Assembly: GCF_040372165.1 (NCBI RefSeq)
Contig: NZ_BAABWG010000001.1
Span: forward strand, 992,001-1,056,000
Source of the DNA: Hydrogenophaga sp040372165
GTDB taxonomy: Bacteria > Pseudomonadota > Gammaproteobacteria > Burkholderiales > Burkholderiaceae_C
DNA: 64,000 nt
Direction: 5' to 3'
A model generated the notes under the pieces. The model worked only from the letters and a program-made list of their open reading frames with translations, had not been told where the DNA came from and did not search any database. The translations under genes and the position numbers were made by a program. Below are positions 28,317 through 37,154 of the stretch, piece after piece; positions within the stretch are counted from its first letter, which is position 1, and each line of letters starts with the position of its first letter.

Positions 28317-29636
28317 TCACACGCGAGAGGTAAACGGACCCCAGGCCGGCTCGAAGATATCGCCACTGGCACGAGCCAGCTGCGTCCGAATGCGGCCATC
28401 AAGGGTGGTGGTCATCAGTGCCTCTCGGCCCTGGACACGGGTCGCGTACATGATCAGACGACCGTTGGGCGCGAAGCTCGGGCTCTCGTCGTCTGAGGTG
28501 TTGGTCAGGGCCGTCACGTTGCCGCTGGCCAGATCCATCAGGTGGAGACGGTCACCACCGCTCACGCGGGAGATGAACGCCATGTATTTGCCGTCGGGGC
28601 TGATCGTCGGCGATACGTTGTAGTTGCCACCAAAGGTAATGCGCTGTGCAGCACCGCCGTTGGCACCCATGCGGTAGATCTGCGCCGATCCTCCGCGGTT
28701 GCTCACGAAATAGATGCTGCTGCCGTCGCCGCTGAAAGCGGGCTCGGTATCGATGTCGCTGCTCTGGCTCAGGCGCCGAGGCGAGCCTCCACCGGCTGGA
28801 ATGCTATAGAGCTGGGAGTTTCCGGAAAGCGATAGCGTTGCCACCACGCTGTTGCCATCGGGTGACCAGGCAGGCGCACTGTTGGACCCCCGGAAGCTGG
28901 CCAGCAAGCGCCGGGTCTGCGCACCGATATTCTGGGTACGGATCACCGGCTTGCGAGCTTCGAAGGACACATAGGCCACGTTGCGGCCGTCTGGCGCCCA
29001 CGCAGGCGAAATGATCGACTGGTTGCTGTTGAAGATGGATGCTGAGTTCTCGCCATCAGCGTCAGCGATCCGCAACTGGTAGTTGCGACCGTTCTTCGCC
29101 ACATAGGCAATGCGCGTGGAGAACACGCCCTTGACCCCTGTGAGCTTCTCGTAGACAAAATCTGAGGTGCGGTGGGCACCGATTCGAAGTCCTCGCTCGT
29201 CGACCGTAAAGCCCATGCCGCCAAGGTTGACGCCGCGAACCACATCCCAAAGGCGAGCCGTGATGTCAAAGCGCCCGTCGGCCAGCCGCTTGACGCTGCC
29301 AACAACCAGCGCGTCCGTAGAGCGCTCGCGCCACGGCACCATGTCTGGCCGCGAAGTTTCATCGAAACCGCCTGCAACCGGTGGAACAAAGCGGAACTCC
29401 CCGCTGCGCTCCAGATCTGCCTGGATGATGGCCGCCACATCCTGGCTGAGTCCTTCATTGCCGCTGAAAGGCGCAATGGAAAAAGGAATCTGCTTCATGC
29501 CCACACCAGTGACCTCAACCCGGAACTGGGCCAGGGCTTCAAGTGCAGGGACAGTCAGGAGGGAGGCAGTGGCGGCTTGCTTGAGAAGCGTGCGCCGGGA
29601 AGGAGAGGAAGCGTCGGAGCGAGTCTGGTGATGCAT
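28317..29636 (-). CDS. tolB: Tol-Pal system beta-propeller protein TolB
   Basis: 439 residues from the ATG at 29636. The signal peptide carries S-R-R-T-L-L-K (13-19) before a hydrophobic stretch ending in EALAQ, which resembles a Tat signal rather than the usual Sec type. Next come the N-terminal alpha/beta domain (IPFSIAPFSGNEGLSQDVA) and a six-bladed propeller of WD-like repeats with WAPDG / WSPDG / FSGDG turns. TolB is periplasmic and shuttles between Pal and TolA. tolQ, tolR and tolA are not upstream; msbA is divergent instead. Confidence 0.95.
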   Translation of the reverse strand: MHHQTRSDASSPSRRTLLKQAATASLLTVPALEALAQFRVEVTGVGMKQIPFSIAPFSGNEGLSQDVAAIIQADLERSGEFRFVPPVAGGFDETSRPDMVPWRERSTDALVVGSVKRLADGRFDITARLWDVVRGVNLGGMGFTVDERGLRIGAHRTSDFVYEKLTGVKGVFSTRIAYVAKNGRNYQLRIADADGENSASIFNSNQSIISPAWAPDGRNVAYVSFEARKPVIRTQNIGAQTRRLLASFRGSNSAPAWSPDGNSVVATLSLSGNSQLYSIPAGGGSPRRLSQSSDIDTEPAFSGDGSSIYFVSNRGGSAQIYRMGANGGAAQRITFGGNYNVSPTISPDGKYMAFISRVSGGDRLHLMDLASGNVTALTNTSDDESPSFAPNGRLIMYATRVQGREALMTTTLDGRIRTQLARASGDIFEPAWGPFTSRV

Positions 29637-29829
29637 TCTGAAGGCAGGAGTCTTGGTGCCAGAAGCGGGCGCAGCTCCCTGAAGAACTGCACAATCCACT
29701 GGAGCAGATAATAACGGAACCTGAAGCCACATCCGTGACAAGATGTGCATTGCCATCAGATCAGACATCAGTATTTCACAATTGGCTTACGGGCTACAGA
29801 GGCAGAGCCTCCAAAGACCAACAAGTTCC

Positions 29830-31665
29830 ATGCCGTCAGACAATTCGAACAACACTTTGCTGCAGCGACTCAAACGGCTGTGGCCCTATTTCGCTACCGC
29901 CAAAGGCGCCATGACCATGGCAGCGGTCGCCACCGTCATCGGCGCTTCCACCGAGCCTCTGATACCGGCGTTGCTCAAGCAGCTGCTGGACAGGGGCTTT
30001 TCGGATGGCCATCTCGAGCTGTGGATGGTGCCTGTGGCTCTCATGGGCCTGTTTGGCATCCGTGGCATTGCGGTCTTTCTGGGTCAGTACGCACTGGCCT
30101 ATACCGCCAACCTGGGCTTGTTCAACATGCGCAAGGCCATGTTCCGAACGCTCAATGAGGCCGACCTGTCGCTGTTCAGCCAGCAAAGCGCCAGCAAACT
30201 GTCCAACACACTCGTCTACGAGGTGCAGTCCGGCTCCACCATGCTCGTCAACGCCATGCTGACGGCAACAAAGGACAGCCTCAGCCTCGTCGCCCTGCTC
30301 GGCTACCTGCTCTACCTGAACTGGCGGCTGACACTGATTGTGCTGGCCATTGTCCCTGCGCTGGTATTTGTGATGCGGGTGCTTTCAAAACGGCTCTACC
30401 GCCTGACACGCACCAGCCAGACTGCAACAGATGAGCTGGCGTACGTGGTGGAAGAAAACGCCCTCGCGCACCGCATGGTTCGCTTGCACGGTGCTCAAGA
30501 GCAGCAGACCGACCGTTTCGACGTCCTGGCTCGATCACTGCAGCGACTGGCGCTCAAGTCCACGGTGGCCTTCGCCGCCATGACACCTATCACACAATTG
30601 CTGGCGGCCGGTGCCCTGTCTGCCGTGGTGACCATTGCGCTCTGGCAAAGCAGCAGCTCCGGGGTGACGGTGGGCAACTTCGTCGCCTTCGTCACCGCCA
30701 TGCTGATGCTGATCGCTCCGGTGCGGCACTTGGCCAGCATTGCCGGCCCCATCACACGCGGATTGGCGGCGCTGGAGCGCGCGCAGGAACTCATCGAGCT
30801 CACACCCAGCCAGCATGGTGGCACACACCGCGCAGATGCAGTGGCCGGCGACATCGAACTGCGCAATGTCTGGGTCAGATATGCGACGTCCAAGGCTGAG
30901 CACGAAGACGGCCTTGGCCGCGCAGCTCTCGCGGGCCTGAGCCTGCATCTGAGCCCGGGCAAGGTCACGGCGCTTGTTGGCCCCTCAGGCTCAGGAAAGA
31001 GCACGCTGGCCAATCTGCTGCCCCGTTTTGTTGAAGTGTCGAACGGAGAAATCACGCTTGATGGCACACCTCTGCCTCAATGGGACCTGAACAACCTGCG
31101 CCAGCAGATGGCCATGGTCAGCCAGGATGTGGTCATGCTCAACGACTCCCTGGCGGCCAACGTCGCGCTCGGGCAGCAATCCGGCGACATGGATGAGGAG
31201 CGGGTTCTCGCGGCACTGCGCTCGGCCAATCTTGGCGAACTGCTGTCCAGCCTGCCCGACGGCATTCACACTGGCGTGGGACACAACGCCACTGAGCTTT
31301 CCGGCGGCCAGCGGCAACGGTTGGCGATTGCGCGAGCCATCTACAAGGACGCCCCCATTCTCATCCTCGACGAAGCCACTTCCGCGCTGGACAATGAGTC
31401 CGAACGACTGGTTCAGGATGCCCTTTCACGGCTCATGCAGGGCAGGACGACGCTCGTGATCGCCCACCGTTTGAGCACGATCGAACATGCCGACCGGGTC
31501 GTGGTGCTTGATCAGGGACGCATCGTGGAAGAAGGCTCGCACCTGGAGCTGCTCAGGGCCAACGGCTTGTATGCCAGGCTGCATGCCCAGGGGTTTGAAA
31601 GCCCAGCACCCGACAGCGCCGAGCCCCCCACCGAACAGACTGCGGTCCCGCCGCAAGGACGGTGA
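29830..31665 (+). CDS. msbA: Lipid A / phospholipid flippase ABC exporter MsbA
   Basis: 611 residues: six transmembrane helices (about 25-310) fused to one ABC domain. Walker A GPSGSGKST, signature ELSGGQRQRLAIARAI and Walker B ILILDEATSALD are intact. Half-transporter length and helix pattern match MsbA, which flips lipid A-core to the periplasmic face. The ATG at 29830 is chosen because the preceding 29 codons of the open frame look non-coding. Divergent from tolB; TTGCCA (29750-29755) and TATTTC (29772-29777) at 16 bp could be its promoter, but this is weak. Another lipid-exporting half-transporter cannot be excluded. Confidence 0.87.
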   Translation: MPSDNSNNTLLQRLKRLWPYFATAKGAMTMAAVATVIGASTEPLIPALLKQLLDRGFSDGHLELWMVPVALMGLFGIRGIAVFLGQYALAYTANLGLFNMRKAMFRTLNEADLSLFSQQSASKLSNTLVYEVQSGSTMLVNAMLTATKDSLSLVALLGYLLYLNWRLTLIVLAIVPALVFVMRVLSKRLYRLTRTSQTATDELAYVVEENALAHRMVRLHGAQEQQTDRFDVLARSLQRLALKSTVAFAAMTPITQLLAAGALSAVVTIALWQSSSSGVTVGNFVAFVTAMLMLIAPVRHLASIAGPITRGLAALERAQELIELTPSQHGGTHRADAVAGDIELRNVWVRYATSKAEHEDGLGRAALAGLSLHLSPGKVTALVGPSGSGKSTLANLLPRFVEVSNGEITLDGTPLPQWDLNNLRQQMAMVSQDVVMLNDSLAANVALGQQSGDMDEERVLAALRSANLGELLSSLPDGIHTGVGHNATELSGGQRQRLAIARAIYKDAPILILDEATSALDNESERLVQDALSRLMQGRTTLVIAHRLSTIEHADRVVVLDQGRIVEEGSHLELLRANGLYARLHAQGFESPAPDSAEPPTEQTAVPPQGR

Positions 31666-31710
31666 TGTCACGCTGCCGTTGACTCTCGAGCGTCTCAGGC
31701 AGCCCCAAAG

Positions 31711-31746
31711 AAAAAGCCGCCACGCATGCAGCGCAGCGGCTTTTTT
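31711..31746. terminator. Bidirectional terminator between msbA and the outer-membrane protein gene
   Basis: AAAAAGCCGC (31711-31720) pairs with GCGGCTTTTTT (31736-31746) around a loop that itself contains a short CGC/GCG pairing. Convergent genes on both sides. Confidence 0.75.
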
Positions 31747-31809
31747 CTCGTGCCCGGAACAGACAACGCAGCCTCACCGGAGGTGAGGCCACTCAGGCCT
31801 GAAGTGGCT

Positions 31810-32892
31810 TCAGAAGCTGAACTGAAGACCCACACCCACGTAGGTAGCGTCTTTCCAGTTCGGGTTGGCTGAGCCGGTCTTGAAGTAGTGGTCAAGGTCG
31901 GCGCGCAGCGCAAGGCTGCTGTTCAGGTCATAGGTGAAGCCGACGCCCAAGGTCGGGCGAACCTTGGACTCGTCGTACTCGATCAACCCATTTTGCTGTG
32001 TCCAGTGAGTCGAGCGACCCGAGCTGTTGTGGTGATTCACGTTGGCCAGGCCCGCCTTGCCGAACACACGCGCAGCATCGGAGAGTTGCTTGCCAACCGT
32101 GGCGCGCAAACCGAAGATGCGTGTCCCCATGGACGCGACATAGTCGTTGGCAGCGGTGTACTCAAGGCGCTTGCCGCCCTGATAAAAGACTTCCCCGCCC
32201 CACATGTCATTGAACTGGTAGCCAAAACCGAACTGCGCGCCGATCTTGTTGTCCTTGTCATTGATGTCGTGGCCTGCAAGGGCACCGTCATAGCGCACAG
32301 AGTCAAACACGCTGCCGGCAGTGCCGAAAACGTACATGTTCTTGCGTGGAGCTGCCTTGGGCTCGACGGGTGCTGGCGCAGCAGCAGCGGGCGCGGGTGC
32401 CGCAGGTGCCGCCGCCGGAGCCGGAGCAGCCTTGGGTGCTGGGGCCGGCACTGGGCGCGGTTTGTCCTCAGAGAAACGGTTGTCGCAGAAACGCATGCTT
32501 ACCCGCACGGTCTCGCCGTCCTTGTTCAGGTACTTGTTGACCGGCATGTCAGGGCTGTAGGGGACATACTTGCCCTGCAGCGCTTTGGCCACACCATTGC
32601 GGCCCATGCCACGGGCGACGCCCAGATCGCAGGCACCGCGCTCGTAGTCGGGACCCAGGTCTGACAGCTTGCCTGGGACAACCTTGACCTCACCCTTGCG
32701 GCGCTTTGGCGGCATCTTGGTGGAAGGCTCGTAGAACTTGGCAGAGCCATCGATGACGGCGGCATCACATTCTGCGGCAGTGTCATAGCCGACGTTACCG
32801 TGGGAATCCTTCACCATGCCTGCATGGGCTTGCATGCTGAATACGGCCGACCCGATGACGGACAGGGCGAATGCGCTTTGCTTGAGGTTCAT
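31810..32892 (-). CDS. Outer-membrane protein: periplasmic-type N-domain, Pro/Ala linker, OmpA-like 8-strand barrel
   Basis: 360 residues. Signal peptide ends at QAHA (21-24). Residues ~25-143 are a basic domain with three cysteines (42, 88, 136) I do not recognise; 144-184 is a nearly pure Pro/Ala stretch; 185-360 is a barrel domain beginning MYVFGTAG, with alternating aromatic strands and the terminal Phe (GLQFSF) recognised by BamA. In OmpA the order is barrel first, periplasmic domain last; here it is reversed. Function unknown; structural anchoring is a guess. AAGG precedes the ATG. The upstream ~220 bases up to rng contain short inverted repeats (e.g. GATGCG/CGCATC at 32995-33010) but no clear promoter. 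Confidence 0.8.
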   Translation of the reverse strand: MNLKQSAFALSVIGSAVFSMQAHAGMVKDSHGNVGYDTAAECDAAVIDGSAKFYEPSTKMPPKRRKGEVKVVPGKLSDLGPDYERGACDLGVARGMGRNGVAKALQGKYVPYSPDMPVNKYLNKDGETVRVSMRFCDNRFSEDKPRPVPAPAPKAAPAPAAAPAAPAPAAAAPAPVEPKAAPRKNMYVFGTAGSVFDSVRYDGALAGHDINDKDNKIGAQFGFGYQFNDMWGGEVFYQGGKRLEYTAANDYVASMGTRIFGLRATVGKQLSDAARVFGKAGLANVNHHNSSGRSTHWTQQNGLIEYDESKVRPTLGVGFTYDLNSSLALRADLDHYFKTGSANPNWKDATYVGVGLQFSF

Positions 32893-33113
32893 TGCAAGTA
32901 CCTTTTTCTTTCAATGGGAACACATAAATACCGTTGAGTACCCAAGGAGTCTAACGGGACAAAAAGAGCACCTTTGTAGGACATGGCGCCTTTTGATGCG
33001 CTGCCGCATCAGTATGCACAGATTTTTCACGCAAAGGCGCGAAACAATTTGTGCGCGTCCCCAGAAAAGGCATATCCAGGCCGATTCAGGCCATTTGACC
33101 CCGCCGCTTGGGC

Positions 33114-34769
33114 TCAGAGCAGCACAATATCGTATTGTTCCTGCGTCATGGAGCCCTCGGCCTGAAGCGAAATCGGCTTTCCAATGAAGTCGGACAGGCC
33201 TGCCAGGTGTTGGCTTTCTTCATCAAGAAACAGCTCGATCACGGCAGATGAGGCAATGACCCGGAACTCCAGCGGGTTGAACGCTCTGGCCTCGCGCAGA
33301 ATCTCTCGCAGAATGTCATAGCAGACGCTGCGCGCCGTCTTGACGATGCCTTTGCCTGTACAGGCACCGCACGGCTCGCACAATACGTGCGCCAGCGATT
33401 CGCGCGTGCGTTTGCGAGTCATCTCCACCAGCCCAAGCTGCGAGAAACCCCCAATCATGGTTTTGACACGGTCGCGCCCCAACTGCTTGCGGAACTCAGC
33501 GAGCACGGCTTCCCGGTGCTCGTCCCGGTTCATATCGATGAAGTCGACAATGATGATGCCGCCCAGGTTGCGAAGCCGCAGCTGGCGGGCTATGGCTTGG
33601 GCCGCCTCAAGATTGGTCCGGAATACCGTATCGTCAAAATTGCGAGCACCGACATATCCGCCAGTGTTCACGTCCACCGTGGTCAGAGCTTCCGTCTGGT
33701 CAATGACAAGGTAGCCGCCCGATTTGAGGTCGACACGGCGGCTCAGCGCCCTGGCAATGTCCTCATCGATGTTGAAAAGGTCAAAAATGGGCCGTTCGCC
33801 GCTGTAATGCTCGAGCTTGCCTTCGGTATCCGGCATGAACTCCGATGCGTATTCGCGCAACAAGTCGTATTGCTCTCTGGAGTCGACTTGGATGGACGCG
33901 GTATCGGCACTCACCAGATCGCGCAGTACCCGTTGCATCAGGCTCAGGTCCTGGTGCAGGACGCTGGCAGGCGGTTTGCGCGCGGCTCCATCGCGAATTT
34001 TCTGCCAGGTCTTGCGCAGGTAAGCGATGTCATCCGACAGTTCTTCATCGGTCGCGTCTTCCGCGTTGGTGCGCAGAATGAATCCACCTCCGCCTTCGGC
34101 GGCAAGCCGCCCCACCCTGGTGCGAAGGGACTCACGCTGCGCATGGGGGATCTTCTGCGACACGCCGATATGGTCGTCCTGTGGCAGAAACACCAGCAGG
34201 CGACCAGCAATGCTGATTTGTGCAGTCAGGCGAGCGCCCTTGGTGCCAAGAGGGTCCTTGAGCACCTGCACCATGAGCGCCTGCCCTTCGAAGATCTGGC
34301 GCTCGATGGGTTGTACAGGGTCAGGCGCCAGAACTTTGATGTTGCTACCACCCTCGCCTTCGCCCTTGCCTTCTCCTGGCTTGCCTACGCCTGCCGCAGT
34401 ACGCGGGGTTGCATGGCGGGCAGCGATGTTGGGCATCAGGTCCGCCACGTGAAGAAAGGCGGCACGGTCAAGACCGATGTCGATGAACGCTGACTGCATG
34501 CCAGGAAGCACACGCGAGACTTTGCCCAGGTAGATGTTCCCCACCAGGCCTCTCTCGAGCGTGCGCTCCATGTGCACTTCTTGCACTGCGCCTTGTTCAA
34601 CGACTGCCACCCGGGTTTCCTGCGGCGACCAGTTGATGAGAATGTCCTGACTCATGGGGTGCAGATAGCGCTGGGCTTTGGCAGGCGGCTGGTGGCTGCC
34701 CTCTGAAGCGCCACTTTCACCTGATTGGTCCTTTGCATCGCTGTTCGTCATCGGATGGGTATTGCTCAT
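33114..34769 (-). CDS. rng: Ribonuclease G
   Basis: 551 residues, about 60 longer than E. coli RNase G. A non-conserved N-terminal extension (1-38) precedes the core start MSQDILINW; the S1 domain follows, interrupted at ~112-150 by a Gly/Glu/Lys-rich insert. The DNase-I-like catalytic part has TTVDVNTGGY and IIIVDFIDM (magnesium-binding aspartates), and CEPCGAC is the zinc-link that joins subunits. It processes 16S rRNA 5' end and decays mRNAs. The ATG overlaps the maf stop (ATGA), the neighbour it also has in E. coli. Confidence 0.94.
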   Translation of the reverse strand: MSNTHPMTNSDAKDQSGESGASEGSHQPPAKAQRYLHPMSQDILINWSPQETRVAVVEQGAVQEVHMERTLERGLVGNIYLGKVSRVLPGMQSAFIDIGLDRAAFLHVADLMPNIAARHATPRTAAGVGKPGEGKGEGEGGSNIKVLAPDPVQPIERQIFEGQALMVQVLKDPLGTKGARLTAQISIAGRLLVFLPQDDHIGVSQKIPHAQRESLRTRVGRLAAEGGGGFILRTNAEDATDEELSDDIAYLRKTWQKIRDGAARKPPASVLHQDLSLMQRVLRDLVSADTASIQVDSREQYDLLREYASEFMPDTEGKLEHYSGERPIFDLFNIDEDIARALSRRVDLKSGGYLVIDQTEALTTVDVNTGGYVGARNFDDTVFRTNLEAAQAIARQLRLRNLGGIIIVDFIDMNRDEHREAVLAEFRKQLGRDRVKTMIGGFSQLGLVEMTRKRTRESLAHVLCEPCGACTGKGIVKTARSVCYDILREILREARAFNPLEFRVIASSAVIELFLDEESQHLAGLSDFIGKPISLQAEGSMTQEQYDIVLL

Positions 34770-35386
34770 AAAACTCTGATTCCCGCCTGCTCCAGCAGTT
34801 TCGCGGTTTCGTGAGCAGGAAGGCCCATGATGCCGGAATAACTGCCAGTCATGTGGCTGACCCAGGTCGCCGCCAGCCCCTGAATGGCATAGGCGCCAGC
34901 TTTTCCCATGGGTTCGCCCGTGTTCACGTAGCGCTTGATACGCGCAGGCGCCAAGGCTTCAAACGTGACCGTCGATCGTGATGTGGCCTGCCATGCCTGG
35001 TCTTTTCGGGATCTGACTACCCCGACGGCCACCGACGTCAGAACCCGATGCTGCTGGCCCGACAGGCGCCCAAGCATTCTCGCTGCATCAATGGGAGACT
35101 CGGGTTTGCCAAGAATCTCGCGACCCAGCGCGACCGTGGTGTCGGCGCAAAGCACCGGCGCAGGCGGAAGGCCTCTGCGACGCAGGCGTGCCAGCGCAGC
35201 ATCGAGCTTCAGTCGGGTCACGCGCTCGACATAGCGCAGAGGGGATTCACCAGGAAGGACTTCCTCCAGTGCTTCCGCATCGGTGTCATCGTCATCGCCG
35301 GGCAGCAGCAACTCGCATTGAACGTTCCATTGCTCCAGCAGTTGCCGGCGACGAGGGCTCTGAGAGGCAAGGTAGATCCAGGACAT
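34766..35386 (-). CDS. maf: Maf-type nucleoside triphosphate pyrophosphatase (YhdE-like)
   Basis: 206 residues from the ATG at 35386; a GTG six codons earlier is possible. MSWIYLASQSPRRRQLL is the invariant Maf start, CADTTVAL holds the substrate-binding aspartate, and GKAGAYAIQG the C-terminal motif. The enzyme hydrolyses non-canonical or excess NTPs; the neighbour rng points to the dTTP/UTP-preferring YhdE type rather than the m7GTP-preferring YceF type. The loop GDDDDTD is more acidic than usual. Confidence 0.9.
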   Translation of the reverse strand: MSWIYLASQSPRRRQLLEQWNVQCELLLPGDDDDTDAEALEEVLPGESPLRYVERVTRLKLDAALARLRRRGLPPAPVLCADTTVALGREILGKPESPIDAARMLGRLSGQQHRVLTSVAVGVVRSRKDQAWQATSRSTVTFEALAPARIKRYVNTGEPMGKAGAYAIQGLAATWVSHMTGSYSGIMGLPAHETAKLLEQAGIRVL

Positions 35387-35425
35387 AGGCTTCAAAGTGA
35401 CCACGCAGCGAAGGCGACGGGTGAG

Positions 35426-35896
35426 TCACTCACGATGATAGGGGTGGTTGGCGTTGATGGACCACGCTCGATAAACCTGCTCGATGAGCAGTACTCGCAC
35501 CATGGCATGAGGCAGCGTCATGTCGGAGAGCCTGATGCGCTGATGGGCGCTCTCGCGCAGGGCGGGATCAAGCCCATCGGGGCCACCGATGATGAGTGCC
35601 ACATCATCTCCGCCCAGTTGCCATTGCTGAACCTGCTTGGCCAGCGCTTTGGTGTTCAGTGCTTTCCCCCGCTCATCCAGCACCACCTTGCGGCACCCTT
35701 TGGGAAGGGCTGCTTCAATGCGATCGCGCTCTGCCGCCATCAGCACCTCTGGTGTCTTGCCTCCGCCACGCGCCTCGGTCTTGACGGCGCGCAGCTCGAC
35801 CTTGAAGTCGAGCGGAAAGCGCTTGGCATAGTCGTCGTAGGCTTCTTGCGCCCAGCTCGGCACACGCTGTCCTACGGCAACGATCACAATCTTCAT
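35426..35896 (-). CDS. rlmH: 23S rRNA pseudouridine-1915 N3-methyltransferase
   Basis: 156 residues, the standard size. MKIVIVAVGQRVPSW start, KVVLDERGKALNTKALA in the middle, IIGGPDGL as the SPOUT cofactor-knot glycine motif, and the conserved C-terminal LIEQVYRAWSI...HPYHRE. It methylates pseudouridine 1915 of 23S rRNA in 70S ribosomes. The open frame extends through rsfS in another phase, but only this ATG fits. It starts 20 bases after rsfS, its usual partner. Confidence 0.97.
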   Translation of the reverse strand: MKIVIVAVGQRVPSWAQEAYDDYAKRFPLDFKVELRAVKTEARGGGKTPEVLMAAERDRIEAALPKGCRKVVLDERGKALNTKALAKQVQQWQLGGDDVALIIGGPDGLDPALRESAHQRIRLSDMTLPHAMVRVLLIEQVYRAWSINANHPYHRE

Positions 35897-35916
35897 CGGA
35901 CTGCGACGCCAGCCGA

Positions 35917-36504
35917 TCAGGCTTTCTTGCGAGGGGCCGACTTGGCCGCGGCTTTCTTGGCAGGTGCCTTCTTGGCGGCAGGCTTCTTCACGGGTGCCTT
36001 TTTGGCAGCGGCCTTTTTGGTGGCGGGTGCTTTCGCCGGCGCTTTCTTGACTGGACTCTTGGACGCGGCCTTCTTCGCCGGCGTCTTGCCCTCTCCTGCT
36101 GCGGCCTTGGTAGCTGCAGGCTTGGCACGCTTGGCCGACGCATTCTTGAGGCGCACCGGTTTGTCGCCCCAGATCTCTTCCAGGCGGTAGTACTGGCGAA
36201 TCACGGGCTGCATGATGTGGGCAACGGCCGCACCGCAGTCGACGATGATCCACTCGCCTACATCTTCACCTTCAATGCGCGGTTTGTCGAAACCGGCGTC
36301 CTTGACGGCATCGCGCACGCTGGCGGCCAGCGCCTTGGTTTGCCGGTTGGAGTTTCCGCTGGCGATGATGACGCGCTCGAACAAGGGCGAGAGATCCAGC
36401 GTGTTGAACACCTGGATATCGTGGGCCTTGACGTCTTCGAGGCCGTCAACAATGGCCTTCTGCAGTCGCTGGATCTCTTTCTTTGCCGCTGTTTCGCTGC
36501 TCAT
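35917..36504 (-). CDS. rsfS: Ribosomal silencing factor RsfS with long Lys/Ala-rich C-terminal tail
   Basis: 195 residues, whereas RsfS is normally ~105-120. Residues 1-118 are a regular RsfS: LQKAIVDGLEDVKAHDI, VIIASGNSNRQTKALA and GEWIIVDCGAAVAHIM. It binds uL14 and blocks subunit joining when nutrients are short. Residues ~121-195 are a low-complexity tail with about 23 Lys and 28 Ala in 75 residues, plus Pro, like histone-H1-type tails, in repeated KKA/PAK units. The DNA here is correspondingly repetitive. The start overlaps the nadD stop. Confidence 0.94.
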   Translation of the reverse strand: MSSETAAKKEIQRLQKAIVDGLEDVKAHDIQVFNTLDLSPLFERVIIASGNSNRQTKALAASVRDAVKDAGFDKPRIEGEDVGEWIIVDCGAAVAHIMQPVIRQYYRLEEIWGDKPVRLKNASAKRAKPAATKAAAGEGKTPAKKAASKSPVKKAPAKAPATKKAAAKKAPVKKPAAKKAPAKKAAAKSAPRKKA

Positions 36505-37154
36505 GTATGGGTCTGGTAAAGGTGATGTTGAGAAATATAGTCTGCAACGGCAGGTTGCACCAGCGCTTCATGCGCCGAATGCGGCCCCACCGGCCTCGAG
36601 AACCGCGCCCGGACGGCCGTGGCACTGACATTGGTCGGGGGCATGTCGAGCTGGACAAACGGGAGGTCGACACCTGAGAGGTCTGTCATTGGATGCCCCT
36701 CGGAAACTGCATCCACCCCGATGTGTACAGCACGATTGGCCACCGCCAACGTTGCCTTGCTCATGACGTCCTGCCAACGCATCCAGGTCTTGAACGCGAG
36801 CAACTGATCCGCCCCAAGTACTAGGAACAGCTGGGCCCCCGGGTATTCGCGCGCCAGCTCACCCAGCGTATCGGCAGTATACGTGGCCCCTTCCCGCCTT
36901 GTCTCCCGGGGATCCACCCGGGTGTTGGGCAAGTCACCAAAGGCCAGCAGGCTCATGGCCAGGCGATGGTCTGCTTCCGTCAGGGTTCGGGCCTTGTGCC
37001 AGGCCTGCCCTGTTGGAAGCACCAGCAGCAAATCCAGATTCAACTGCGCCAGAGCGGATTCCGCCAGACTTCTGTGCGCCAGATGGGGCGGATCAAATGC
37101 CCCCCCGAACATTCCCACACGGCGAATGTCCGGGCGTGAAGATGCAGTGGTCAC
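36501..37154 (-). CDS. nadD: Nicotinate-mononucleotide adenylyltransferase
   Basis: 217 residues. VGMFGGAFDPPHLAH is the nucleotidyltransferase GxFxPxHxGH-type motif, and the C-terminal SATAVRARF corresponds to the ISSTxIR motif. NadD converts NaMN to NaAD in NAD synthesis. The start is GTG and overlaps the hemF stop (GTGA); its own stop overlaps rsfS. It is therefore translated in a chain with both neighbours. Confidence 0.95.
   Translation of the reverse strand: MTTASSRPDIRRVGMFGGAFDPPHLAHRSLAESALAQLNLDLLLVLPTGQAWHKARTLTEADHRLAMSLLAFGDLPNTRVDPRETRREGATYTADTLGELAREYPGAQLFLVLGADQLLAFKTWMRWQDVMSKATLAVANRAVHIGVDAVSEGHPMTDLSGVDLPFVQLDMPPTNVSATAVRARFSRPVGPHSAHEALVQPAVADYISQHHLYQTHT

Noticed and set aside
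32374..32450. Repetitive GC-rich stretch resembling a tandem repeat
   Set aside because: It is the codon pattern of the Pro/Ala linker of the outer-membrane protein, not an independent repeat.
36148..36253. Upstream extension of the rlmH frame through rsfS (total ~275 codons)
   Set aside because: The extra part overlaps rsfS in a different phase and is compositionally an out-of-frame reading of its Lys/Ala repeat; RlmH has its normal length from 35896.
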